64,000 bases of DNA from positions 1-64,000 of the forward strand of contig WGMT01000041.1 in the NCBI GenBank assembly GCA_016124945.1, given 5' to 3'. This document shows positions 42,801 to 48,862 of this stretch, one piece after another. The stretch comes from a bacterium (GTDB lineage: Bacteria > Chloroflexota > Anaerolineae > Caldilineales > Caldilineaceae). How positions within the stretch are numbered: the stretch's first letter is position 1; each line of letters starts with the position of its first letter. Below the pieces are notes generated by a model, which saw nothing but the letters and a program-made list of their open reading frames with translations, did not search any database and had not been told where the DNA came from. Position numbers and translations under genes: made by a program.

Positions 42801-44452
42801 CGATGGAGACGCGCACCGCCGTCGAGGATCGGCTGGTGGCGGCGCGTGACCAGCTTCAGCCGCTGCAACGACAACACGAAGCCGCCCAAGGACGGGTCCG
42901 CCGCGCCGAGCACGAAGTGGGTGTTGCCGAACGTCAGCAAGCGCGCGGCAAGCCAACGCCGGAGGCCGCGCAACAACGCGTGGACGCCGCCAAAGAAGAT
43001 CTGCGCCTGCGCCGCCAGGAAGTGGAGACCGTCGGCAACACCCTCACCGAATTGCAAAGCACGATCCGCACCGAGACGCAGCGCCTGGCCGACGCCACCA
43101 CCGCCTTCCGTGAAGCGTCTGCCGAACTGAGCGGCGCATTGGAAGCGCGCCAGGGCCGCCTGGGCGAAGACTTCTCCGCGGTGCAGCGCCAGATCGACGA
43201 GGTGCAGGCCGCCACGCTGCGCGATGTGGAAGCAGTGCCGCATCTCCCCGAAACGACGGCAGAGGTAGCGGCGCGCCGGCGCATCGAGGATCTGGAAATT
43301 CAACTTGAAACGTTGCAGGAATCCCGTGGACCGCAGGCGATGCAAGACCGCATAAAGCGAGACATCAACGCCGCCGAGGCGGAACTGCGCGGCCTGCAAC
43401 AGGACCGTCTGCGCGAGCGCGCGGCGCAGATCGACGCGCTCCAACGCCGGGCGGATGAACGCATCCGGCAGTTGCGCGACCAGATGACGGCATTGGAACG
43501 TGAGATCAACCCCGTCATCCAGCAGACGTTGGAAGTGCAGCGTTCGGGCGATTGGACGGTGCAAGGCTACAATGATCTGGGCATCGTTGGCGTCGAACCC
43601 TGTTTCGCGCCACACACGCCTGTCAAGACGCCGACGGGCGACCGCGCAATTGCCGAATTGAGCGTGGGTGATGAAGTGCTCAGTTTTGATGAAAACACCA
43701 AAACGGTGAGTGCCCAACGCGTCACCCGCATCTGGCGCAATTGGACGGATCAATTTGTCGTCGTGCACCTGGGCGACGAGACGATCCTGGCCACTGGCAA
43801 CCATCCGTTCTGGCTGGAAGATGCGCAGATATGGACGCCAGCCCGCAATCTTCACAGCGAAGCGAACTTGTGCGCTTCGGACGGTCAACGGATCGCAGTG
43901 ACGCAGATCGGGGCTCTGCTCGACACCTCGTTCACCTACAATCTCGAAGTCGAGTCGACGCACACCTATTTCGTAGGCGAACAGGGCGTGCTCGTCCACA
44001 ACCGCAGCGTCAGCGCCGACAGCAAGTTCACGCGTACACGCCAGCGCCCCACCACCATCTACGTCATCTGGGACGTGACCAAGACGCCGCGTGTGCCGCT
44101 CTACGTGGGCAAGACCTACCAGAACATCGACGGCACAGCCCGCTTTGAACAGCACTTGAGCGAAGGCAACGACGACATCGAAGCGGGGCGCAAACGCCAG
44201 TGGGCCGAGATGCACGCCCGCGGCGAGGTGAAGATGGAGCCGGTGCGCAGCGGCAGTTGGACGGAATTTGAGACCGCCGTGTGGGAGCAACACTTCATCC
44301 GCCTGCACAACGGCGGCGAAGACATCAAACCCGACGCCAACCTGCTGCAAAACCGGCGCAATGAGATAACGCCGGAGACCTATCGGGCCTACAAAAACGC
44401 CCAAATCGAACTGCCCGACGGCAGCACCTTCCGGCACAACCCATGTCGTTAA
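36857..44452 (+). CDS. Giant eCIS payload: annexin-like repeats, Hint domain, GIY-YIG nuclease-like toxin (2531 aa)
   Basis: GTG start 6 bp after the ATPase stop. Residues 13-75: four copies of an I(E/K)MEPLEITAG motif, then a very acidic Ala/Glu linker. Residues about 400-780 are helical. Annexin-like repeats have the motif G-T-D/N-E at 810, 883, 961 and 1205; the 883 copy is close to consensus (GTDEETIMNVLRNQTPEQRR). A hydrophobic, glycine-rich segment lies at about 1352-1456, then a Pro/Ala linker and a long coiled coil (about 1970-2230). The Hint domain spans C2249 to H2381-N2382. The C-terminal domain has IYVI (2401), YVGKT (2416), R2429/H2433, E2470/E2472 and a late LLQNRRN, as in GIY-YIG nucleases. 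No DUF4157 HExxH is seen. It is likely the delivered DNA-cutting toxin and possibly the ruler. No immunity gene is obvious. Confidence 0.85.
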   Translation: MTYSFSFRRRPPGDAQTIEMDPLEISAGEPNADVIEMEPLEITAGDDGDIIEMEPLIITPGEDDADVIKMEPLEITAGASDEGDDFAGLGIPPYLSALLDDLLTPETTADGSTAAVEESADTEDEEDGEAIALDTGEDEEAAAESEVDASESEDTAVETAIEDAEAEAQSEAEAAAPETAAAEPGDEDPDAALRQWQGGVNRAGDAIPAPTLGEAGAAQSGITQAGATRGSAHAARRREIPRRARAVTPPAPEVESPPPPPSSNPIPAYTQRIEAASSGENRRLPKRTMPVLVTRAGGTPPRAGDTPVDPRIFQLAMNPERLALVPDTEAGRRDRALVEQAQRAFSAEPPAVTEGPPAPVEVTDEGAPPIPPLPPQMATPVGRVVARLLAQPEDASNRVMRQLKRGAYPNAVLTNEEMFGTVGQALLPTLRTEMVAELRRVAQAAGVTADQLDSMVSERQTELENERRQASSATTTATREARSTVGEEGGRTLGAIAETRRQLDEEAIRRQEAASGGTDPTVIEARRSQVVSWVRNRVTTEITNFQRQGDARTRSLDSAVRTQADAYNAAAQRDEYRLLNQPTPLSQRPADEQRRLQDEALLIRRFAEQQIGTVRTQINGWKTADASTIRGWRTTIETAGTEAIQAARRWADGRVEEGRSWWERIVNRITGWRERAQEAAITWEARTTTETRDLIAGDLQYINRLEQQVREGATRETLLANDSLSGEQRAIIEAYFAPNASRNPLDIVAARLEVQIARQQQTNATRNFEQDLLSPATDWHALNLVGAAQRAGFDASVVAGAVHDAVAGWGTNEAKIYSNLAGLTPIQVAAVRRNYERRYGETLDEALSDDLSDDELRRAELLLEGDQRAADAYALHYAVDQWGTDEETIMNVLRNQTPEQRRRIVEYYNANFDPDLEAALRDDMSGHERDRALALSEGNIAEADAIALDESMRGGFFWGAGTDEGQIEATYQNIRNEVLAQAQREGWTSAQMEAEVRRRNREVETAFNRRYADVEEYRAPDGDATGSVLQRAFRSELSGPELDLANALNENDLARADAARIEIERQSIVYADDEKINDTLRAQYERSLEAVRLDQGPERRHQMEAAMQEWQRTHPNASADDMSREQMRLEREMDRAMERAAQERSRVSMQALEQVYSDQYNGRNLRVTLAMNMSGDELARARLLVNQGGHLTPYQELDFATRGLGTDETRLRQSLEGRTRAEIQEIREEWERRHPGQSFDNFLRGELSGREEFEIMDTVEHGAPESALERMDQIRRQMEHQLDHGAPLGGAVAQDEAAYLREEMARLNQMRGELTRTDLSDEERERLLFEFNVQATVTDEAVQDHQRSVDRVTDLATQIVGIATAIVVGTLLTIVSGGTLGPVMIGLIASAASTLATMGTKYALKGDDYGIEEIGVDLAVGVVDAIASAATAGVGSAIVGRFLRGAGGAATSVAASTARTAARTGGNRVSQALSRMATRVARGTGLSRLNQLPRINRATSAIGRFARAEEGALARVIRGGARESAEAAALRAANERAMSTSTRLFSEVMAESLDNVIQSAPSAFTASVLNDDNWHGNVILNILGSTGQQVGQGALMGSAMLGGRLAGRGVRAGFGAAAEHWRMRTPEGRIAEGSRRMGSAYMDWVAENPAGSYNDFLGSSTGQSLRRDLEARNMLPTAADLDRLPPTRVPGDAAPSPRLVEGENAAPPPEGVGARGEGARGEGSASPARTADAEATVRAAEADAASTPRTVEAESGAGPRTGETEGPSAPRSGDPQAEALRGGLPERMRERVPVDVNPNLPEGEVRVVPIREDGRVVGVRVEAGPGATATDVMLHAHVVQGYERYIGILGRARDLIERFNAWFNLREHAGVGSAAFEARLEIQKLPAVIEERMARLSQGGLDPAAQVRLLADIDNLTRQIDAHHTRLNDFGEGRGFVAAEGLPSTRRSEDAEVVTQRERYQERDATQLRADTESLTTRRQQAMETRTAVEDRLVAARDQLQPLQRQHEAAQGRVRRAEHEVGVAERQQARGKPTPEAAQQRVDAAKEDLRLRRQEVETVGNTLTELQSTIRTETQRLADATTAFREASAELSGALEARQGRLGEDFSAVQRQIDEVQAATLRDVEAVPHLPETTAEVAARRRIEDLEIQLETLQESRGPQAMQDRIKRDINAAEAELRGLQQDRLRERAAQIDALQRRADERIRQLRDQMTALEREINPVIQQTLEVQRSGDWTVQGYNDLGIVGVEPCFAPHTPVKTPTGDRAIAELSVGDEVLSFDENTKTVSAQRVTRIWRNWTDQFVVVHLGDETILATGNHPFWLEDAQIWTPARNLHSEANLCASDGQRIAVTQIGALLDTSFTYNLEVESTHTYFVGEQGVLVHNRSVSADSKFTRTRQRPTTIYVIWDVTKTPRVPLYVGKTYQNIDGTARFEQHLSEGNDDIEAGRKRQWAEMHARGEVKMEPVRSGSWTEFETAVWEQHFIRLHNGGEDIKPDANLLQNRRNEITPETYRAYKNAQIELPDGSTFRHNPCR

Positions 44453-44557
44453 GGAGAATGCTGAAAATCTGTGGATCATTTCTGCCTTTCTCTGCCTTCG
44501 TGGTTCTTCGTGGATCAACATTCTGGATTCCCCAAAACCAATCCTACCTGGCATCCA
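44453..44557 (+). other. Spacer with repeat fragment before the FGE-like gene
   Basis: Contains AAATCTGTGGATCATTTCTG and CTTCGTGGTTCTTCGTGGAT words related to the long eCIS spacers. An upstream in-frame GTG at 44471 would extend the next gene through this repeat. Confidence 0.5.
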
Positions 44558-46198
44558 ATGAATCGAAATACAGTGAAAAGTCCGCAGATCTGGATCGTCC
44601 TCGATGAAGTACCGTTTGCCGAAATCGCTTCTGCACTGGGCGCGCTTGCCTGGGCGCGCCAGCCTGATCCGTCCGCGCCAGAGCCGTTGATCGAGGGTGA
44701 ACTCGAAAACGCCGCCTGGGAATCCCGCGACATCGCTCGCGGACGCGGCCACCTGCGCTACGTCTTCTTCCCCGGCACCGGCTTTCGTGGACTGCAACTT
44801 GACGCGCCCGCAGCAGACATCGCCGCCTTCCGCCGCCAAATCGAGCGCGCCCTGCCCACGTTAAATCATGCCGCCATCGCCAATCTGCTCCGATCCGACG
44901 ACCTGGTCGTCCTCTTGCGTGGCATCCAGGCCGCGGACGTGATCCTCGATCCGGCCTGGATCGAGGATCTAAACCGGCTGCTCGGTCATCCACACGCCAT
45001 TGTCGTCCGCGAAGCCCGCGCCGCGCTGACGAAGATCCTCAGCCACACCGCGCAGCAGGGGATCGACCTGATCGAAGCGATCCAACCTGGCGCCACGGCG
45101 GACGTTTTCAACGCGGCGCTGTTCACGGGGATGGCGTCGGTGCGGCAGCGACGGCAGGCGTTGCGCTGGATCATGCAACAACAGACGCGTAGCAACGCGC
45201 AGATCGACGCCGTCCTCGCCGCGGGGCTGCGCGATGAAGATTGGGAAGTGCGCGTCACGGCCATGCTGGCGGCGGGGCGACTGCGGGCGTCGACGCTGCG
45301 TCCGCTGGTGGAGACGCTGGCGCTGCCGGCGTCCTTGCGCGAGGGGGTGGATGGGCAGGATCAACGGGTGTTGGCGGCGGTGAGAGCGGTGGTGGTGGGG
45401 CTGATTGACGACGCCGCTGAGGACAGCGGACGACAGACGACCGACGACGGGTCGCCGCGGACAGTGGACGATTTCGAGATGCGCAACGTACCTCCGTCGT
45501 CGGTTGTCCGTCGTCCGTCGTCCACTTTATCGCCGCGGGAGCGGGCGCGCCGACATGTGGAGCGATGTGTGTTGGGCGAGCCGGTAGACGTGCATGATGG
45601 CATCTTTTTGTACTGCCACTCGATGACGACACCGTTTTATGAGACGGCGGCGAATCAGCCGTCCGCATTGCCACCCGGCGTTGATCGGACGCTGGACGGT
45701 TACCGGCTGGCCGAGATCGACCTGATCTGGGTTCCGTCCGTGACGGCGTGGCTGGGCGACGAACTGACGCGCCCGGCTGTCGCCAACCCCATCCGCCAGG
45801 TGACGTGCGACGGCTTTTTCATTGCGCACACGCCCATCCGCGAAGACGGTGAAGTCGTCCACATGACCTTTGCGGAGGCGCAGGCGCGCTGCGCGACATT
45901 GTCCGCAGAGACAGGTGCTGTCGTACGTCTGCCCAGCGCCGACGAGTGGGAGATCGCCGCCCGCGGCACTGATGGACGCCGCTTCCCCTGGGGCAATGCC
46001 TTGCCCAGGCCGCAGTTCGAGGATGGGTCGCCGTGGGGGATGGCGGATGCCACGGGCGTCCACGGGCAGTGGTGTGTGGACGGGGCGTGGCATCCGCTGG
46101 TGGTGGGTGGCGTGGCGCAGTGGCGGTGTAGCATGCGGCGAAGTGGGGAAGGGGGGAAGGGTGGGGTGTCCTTGCGCGTGGTGGTTGAGGCGAAGTAA
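44558..46198 (+). CDS. HEAT-repeat protein with C-terminal formylglycine-generating-enzyme-like domain
   Basis: 546 aa from ATG 44558, chosen because the frame upstream is repeat-derived. Residues 120-280 are HEAT-like helical repeats (HAIVVREARAALTKILSH, DEDWEVRVTAMLAAGRL). Residues 290-325 come from an inserted inverted repeat. Residues 380-546 match the FGE-sulfatase fold: FAEAQARCATLSAETGAVVRLPSADEWEIAARG, FPWGNALP and GGVAQWRCSMRR near the active-site cysteine position. No sulfatase is near. It is last in the eCIS locus and may act as a structural scaffold, as FGE-like folds do in some diversity-generating receptor proteins. Whether it oxidises cysteine is not known. Confidence 0.7.
   Translation: MNRNTVKSPQIWIVLDEVPFAEIASALGALAWARQPDPSAPEPLIEGELENAAWESRDIARGRGHLRYVFFPGTGFRGLQLDAPAADIAAFRRQIERALPTLNHAAIANLLRSDDLVVLLRGIQAADVILDPAWIEDLNRLLGHPHAIVVREARAALTKILSHTAQQGIDLIEAIQPGATADVFNAALFTGMASVRQRRQALRWIMQQQTRSNAQIDAVLAAGLRDEDWEVRVTAMLAAGRLRASTLRPLVETLALPASLREGVDGQDQRVLAAVRAVVVGLIDDAAEDSGRQTTDDGSPRTVDDFEMRNVPPSSVVRRPSSTLSPRERARRHVERCVLGEPVDVHDGIFLYCHSMTTPFYETAANQPSALPPGVDRTLDGYRLAEIDLIWVPSVTAWLGDELTRPAVANPIRQVTCDGFFIAHTPIREDGEVVHMTFAEAQARCATLSAETGAVVRLPSADEWEIAARGTDGRRFPWGNALPRPQFEDGSPWGMADATGVHGQWCVDGAWHPLVVGGVAQWRCSMRRSGEGGKGGVSLRVVVEAK
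45412..45528 (+). repeat. CGTCGTC inverted repeat inserted in frame in the FGE-like gene
   Basis: Arms of about 30 bp (45419-45450 and 45495-45526), GGACGACAGACGACCGACG and complement. The family is the same as 3845-3881. It encodes Ser/Arg/Asp-rich sequence (SGRQTTDDGSPRTVDD and SSVVRRPSST) that does not fit either flanking domain. Confidence 0.85.
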
Positions 46199-46200
46199 GC

Positions 46201-46237
46201 CAAAAAAAGAAAACCGGCACGCATCGTCGCGTGCCGG
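46201..46237 (-). terminator. Intrinsic terminator of the rSAM/small-peptide unit
   Basis: Stem CCGGCACGC (46214-46222) pairs with 46229-46237. On the minus strand it is followed by TTTTCTTTTTTTG, a clear U-run. It lies between two convergent units and may also stop plus-strand transcription. Confidence 0.85.
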
Positions 46238-46310
46238 CTGCTGCTATATTCATGAACGTCGCGGCCTAGTCCTGCATACACCCCACGACGTCATTGTTCA
46301 AGAACGGCGA

Positions 46311-46442
46311 CTAGATCGCTCCAGTAACAGCAATACCGAAAAGCACACCGATGGCAAAGATTGAAAAAAGTCCTACAACTGCCAGAAAGTAGACGATCTT
46401 TGTGAGTGTGCCTGAAATGCTTTGTTGATTTTGAGGCATCAT
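46311..46442 (-). CDS. 43-codon hydrophobic membrane peptide
   Basis: Minus strand, ATG at 46442 (an adjacent second ATG is at 46439), stop at 46311-46313. Ribosome site GGAAAGGAAG lies 8 bp upstream. The product starts with a polar MMPQNQQSISGTLTK and continues as a single long hydrophobic helix (IVYFLAVVGLFSIFAIGVLF then GIAVTGAI). It has no Cys. It lies 141 bp downstream of a radical SAM/SPASM gene on the same strand and directly before a good terminator. It could be a small membrane protein or a substrate or partner of the rSAM enzyme; no evidence decides. Confidence 0.6.
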   Translation of the reverse strand: MMPQNQQSISGTLTKIVYFLAVVGLFSIFAIGVLFGIAVTGAI

Positions 46443-46583
46443 GATCCACGCTTCCTTTCCTTGTGCCTATGGCCATGGACGTTGCAACCTGGTCAAAGAA
46501 TACATCACGCAAGGAATAAATGAGCGCACGGGTTTTGCGCAGTAGAATAGCCGACTGCTCGCCGTCACCTCACAACAATCTCA

Positions 46584-48077
46584 CTATGCTTTTTGAAGTG
46601 TATGACGTTTGAGCAATCGCTTGCCTTCTAACTGCAGCAGCGAGGGATAGAGCGACTTGTAGACATTGCAGTATGGCGACTTCACGTCGTTACGCCCGGT
46701 GACCTTGTAGGTCAATGCAGGGCAACCACCGGCGCACCAGTAGCGCCATTCGCATTCACGGCAGCCGCTCTTCTCGTCCACGCCGACGCTCTGGAATCCA
46801 CTATCGTAGAGGCGGATTTCGGTGAGCGGGTCGGCGGCGTAGATGTCGGTGACAGAACGTTCGATTTCCATCTGGCAACGAGAGATCCGGCCAAACTGAT
46901 CGATGACCAGGTAACTCTTGCCGGCGTTACAGGCCGTTTCGTGTACCGAGGCGAAGTTCGCCCGGTCGACCAGCGACGACAAGAGGCTGTGTTGCGGTAA
47001 ATTCCTTTCGATGGCGGCGAAGGCCTTTTCGATCCCTGTGATCAGGGCGGCGTCTTCGGCGCGGTGTTCTTCGGCAGCCAAAGTCTCGTTGTGATCGCGG
47101 TAGAAGTTGAGGTTAAAGAGCAGATTGCGTTCGAGTGCGAAGGCGACTGCATCGGCGATCTCGTCGGCATTGTGCGCTGTGACCGTCATCGAAAGGTGTG
47201 GATAGACGCCGTGGGCGATTGCGCGTTCGATACTACGCACCACAACTTGGGCGCTTCCCCGTCCGTTGACAAAGACACGTTGCGTATCGTGGCTGTGCCC
47301 CAGTCCATCCAGCGAAATCGAGAGTGTCATCCCGCTGGTATGGATGAAGTCGAGCATCGCTTTTGTCAGCCCAACCCCGTTGCTAAGGACGACGCCTTTC
47401 AGAGCGATGCCTGTCTGCTGCGATAGTGTCCTGGCGTAAGTGTGTAGTTTTGTCACCAGGCCGAAGTTGAGCGTAGCCTCACCGCCGGCATACTTGAGCT
47501 TAACGCTCTTATATCCGTGTTGTTGCGCTGTCTTGAAGACGGCGTCCACGCTAGCGTAGCCGGTGGCTTCGTCCATTGCTTCGTCGGTCTTGTCGATGTA
47601 GCAATAGGTGCAGCGAAGGTTACAGGCGTTGGTCGTGTGCAGCCAGACCACCAGCGTTTCCGGGTCACTGCTGCGGTAGCGGCGGTGTGTGCCGGGTGCT
47701 TGCAGCAGATGAAGAGCGTGGAGGAGTTCGACTGCTGCGAGGCAGTCTGCCGCGTCTATATAGATCTGTGCGACTTGCTCAGGAGTACGTGTCGTAGCAA
47801 AAGCCTCAAGCAACCCTAGCGCATGTTGGTTGAGCACGACTGGCCCTGCTTCACCTAACGGATTGAAGACAACATAGTGGGTTGCATCCAGCGGCTGGAT
47901 GTATAGTGCTGGTGTTACCAGTTCGCTCACCGTATGACTCTCTACTTGAGTCTCCGCATATTCACTTTCCAAGTGAGCACCGGCATCGGCGCAGGCGCAG
48001 TTGGTGTCGACATCTGTAATGCAGGCGAAGGAGGCGGCATCGTTGGCGCAGATCAGAAAAGTCGAATGGTCTGGCAT
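46584..48077 (-). CDS. Radical SAM/SPASM peptide-maturase-like protein with PqqD-like domain
   Basis: 497 aa. The iron-sulfur binding motif C-x3-C-x2-C is CNLRCTYC at C152/C156/C159, and a SPASM domain ends the protein (CRECEWRYWCAGGCPALTY, then PYCNVY). Residues 58-128 look like a PqqD-type peptide-recognition domain (THYVVFNPLGEAGPVVLNQH, DCLAAVELLHALHLLQAPG). Residues 1-50 hold four Cys (10, 18, 27, 29) in a small-residue-rich stretch (FLICANDAASFACITDVDT), unlike the rest. By family it would install a C-C, thioether or similar link in a peptide. No clear precursor gene is adjacent, except the 43-codon gene downstream or the protein's own N-terminus. Confidence 0.8.
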   Translation of the reverse strand: MPDHSTFLICANDAASFACITDVDTNCACADAGAHLESEYAETQVESHTVSELVTPALYIQPLDATHYVVFNPLGEAGPVVLNQHALGLLEAFATTRTPEQVAQIYIDAADCLAAVELLHALHLLQAPGTHRRYRSSDPETLVVWLHTTNACNLRCTYCYIDKTDEAMDEATGYASVDAVFKTAQQHGYKSVKLKYAGGEATLNFGLVTKLHTYARTLSQQTGIALKGVVLSNGVGLTKAMLDFIHTSGMTLSISLDGLGHSHDTQRVFVNGRGSAQVVVRSIERAIAHGVYPHLSMTVTAHNADEIADAVAFALERNLLFNLNFYRDHNETLAAEEHRAEDAALITGIEKAFAAIERNLPQHSLLSSLVDRANFASVHETACNAGKSYLVIDQFGRISRCQMEIERSVTDIYAADPLTEIRLYDSGFQSVGVDEKSGCRECEWRYWCAGGCPALTYKVTGRNDVKSPYCNVYKSLYPSLLQLEGKRLLKRHTLQKA

Positions 48078-48145
48078 AAGTCGCTCCTGCTTCTGGCGCT
48101 AGGACAAGGATGAGGTTTGCGTATGTTAGGAAGGCATGAGGATAT

Positions 48146-48643
48146 TCATAAAAAACGAGCCATGCAGAGGAGATCGATGTACTGTTCACCTTGCCTGATC
48201 TGTCGTTTTTGACAACCTTCTTCCACGAAACCGAAATTTTGATAGAGTGCAATGGCACCCAGATTGGTAGCAAATACATGCAAAACAACCTTTTCGATGC
48301 CACAGGTTTTCGCCCAAGCTAGCATTTCCTGCATGAGCAAACGGCCTATTCCCTGTCGCCTAAACGCTTTGGGAACGAAAATCCCAAGTTCAGAAACGTG
48401 AACTGACAACGTCTTCTCATGCAGCCGAAAAAGGTTACCGACTCCAGCGATTGATCTGTCTACTTCTGCGATTAGAAGAAGTAGATTGGGATCTTCTACT
48501 GGTTGATATAGTGCGCTATGCCATTGTGGGGTGGATATGAACTCAGACACAACAAATGCGCCACCTTCTGCACAAATGATATTGATGGCATCAATGATTG
48601 GTGCTGCATCGGCAGCAGTGGCAGGGCGGAGAGAAAGGTCCAT
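48146..48643 (-). CDS. GNAT-family N-acetyltransferase
   Basis: 165 aa from ATG 48643, chosen because AAAGGAG lies upstream; an ATG at 48691 is in frame but poorly placed. The acetyl-CoA binding motif A is clear (ELGIFVPKAFRRQGIGRLLM, with the R/Q-x-x-G-x-G/A loop), followed by VVLHVFATNLGAIALYQNFGFVEEG, the family's last helix-strand. It transfers an acetyl group from acetyl-CoA to an unknown amine. It lies between the NTPase unit and the rSAM gene, all on the minus strand. Confidence 0.88.
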   Translation of the reverse strand: MDLSLRPATAADAAPIIDAINIICAEGGAFVVSEFISTPQWHSALYQPVEDPNLLLLIAEVDRSIAGVGNLFRLHEKTLSVHVSELGIFVPKAFRRQGIGRLLMQEMLAWAKTCGIEKVVLHVFATNLGAIALYQNFGFVEEGCQKRQIRQGEQYIDLLCMARFL

Positions 48644-48787
48644 ATAGAATGAACTCCTTTTTAGGTATGGTGTGTTCGGTAGAAACATCACCGATATCTC
48701 ACCATTTCCTCACAGGAATACCTTATCATAGAATATTGTTTGTGTAAACTATGAATTTTAGATCTTTTGCCAATTTCACAGGATTTC

Positions 48788-48826
48788 ATAAAAAGAAACA
48801 GCAAGTGGCTTGTAACCACTTGCTGT
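48788..48826 (-). terminator. Intrinsic terminator of the NTPase gene cluster
   Basis: An 11-bp perfect stem (48798-48808 with 48816-48826), 7-nt loop, then TTCTTTTTAT on the minus strand. It lies 37 bp after the stop of the 1039-aa gene, so the NTPase cluster ends here and GNAT/rSAM are probably a separate unit. Confidence 0.88.
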
Positions 48827-48862
48827 TCAAGAAGGTGAACCCAAGGTCCTTGTTGGTGATTC

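Noticed and set aside
43601..44002. Intein
   Set aside because: The Hint module is near the C-terminus, followed by a nuclease-like domain rather than the rest of a host protein, and no homing endonuclease is present. A pretoxin Hint fits better.
7273..46198. Prophage
   Set aside because: There are no capsid, portal, terminase, integrase or lysis genes; the AAA+ ATPase, DUF4255 and carried toxin are eCIS hallmarks.
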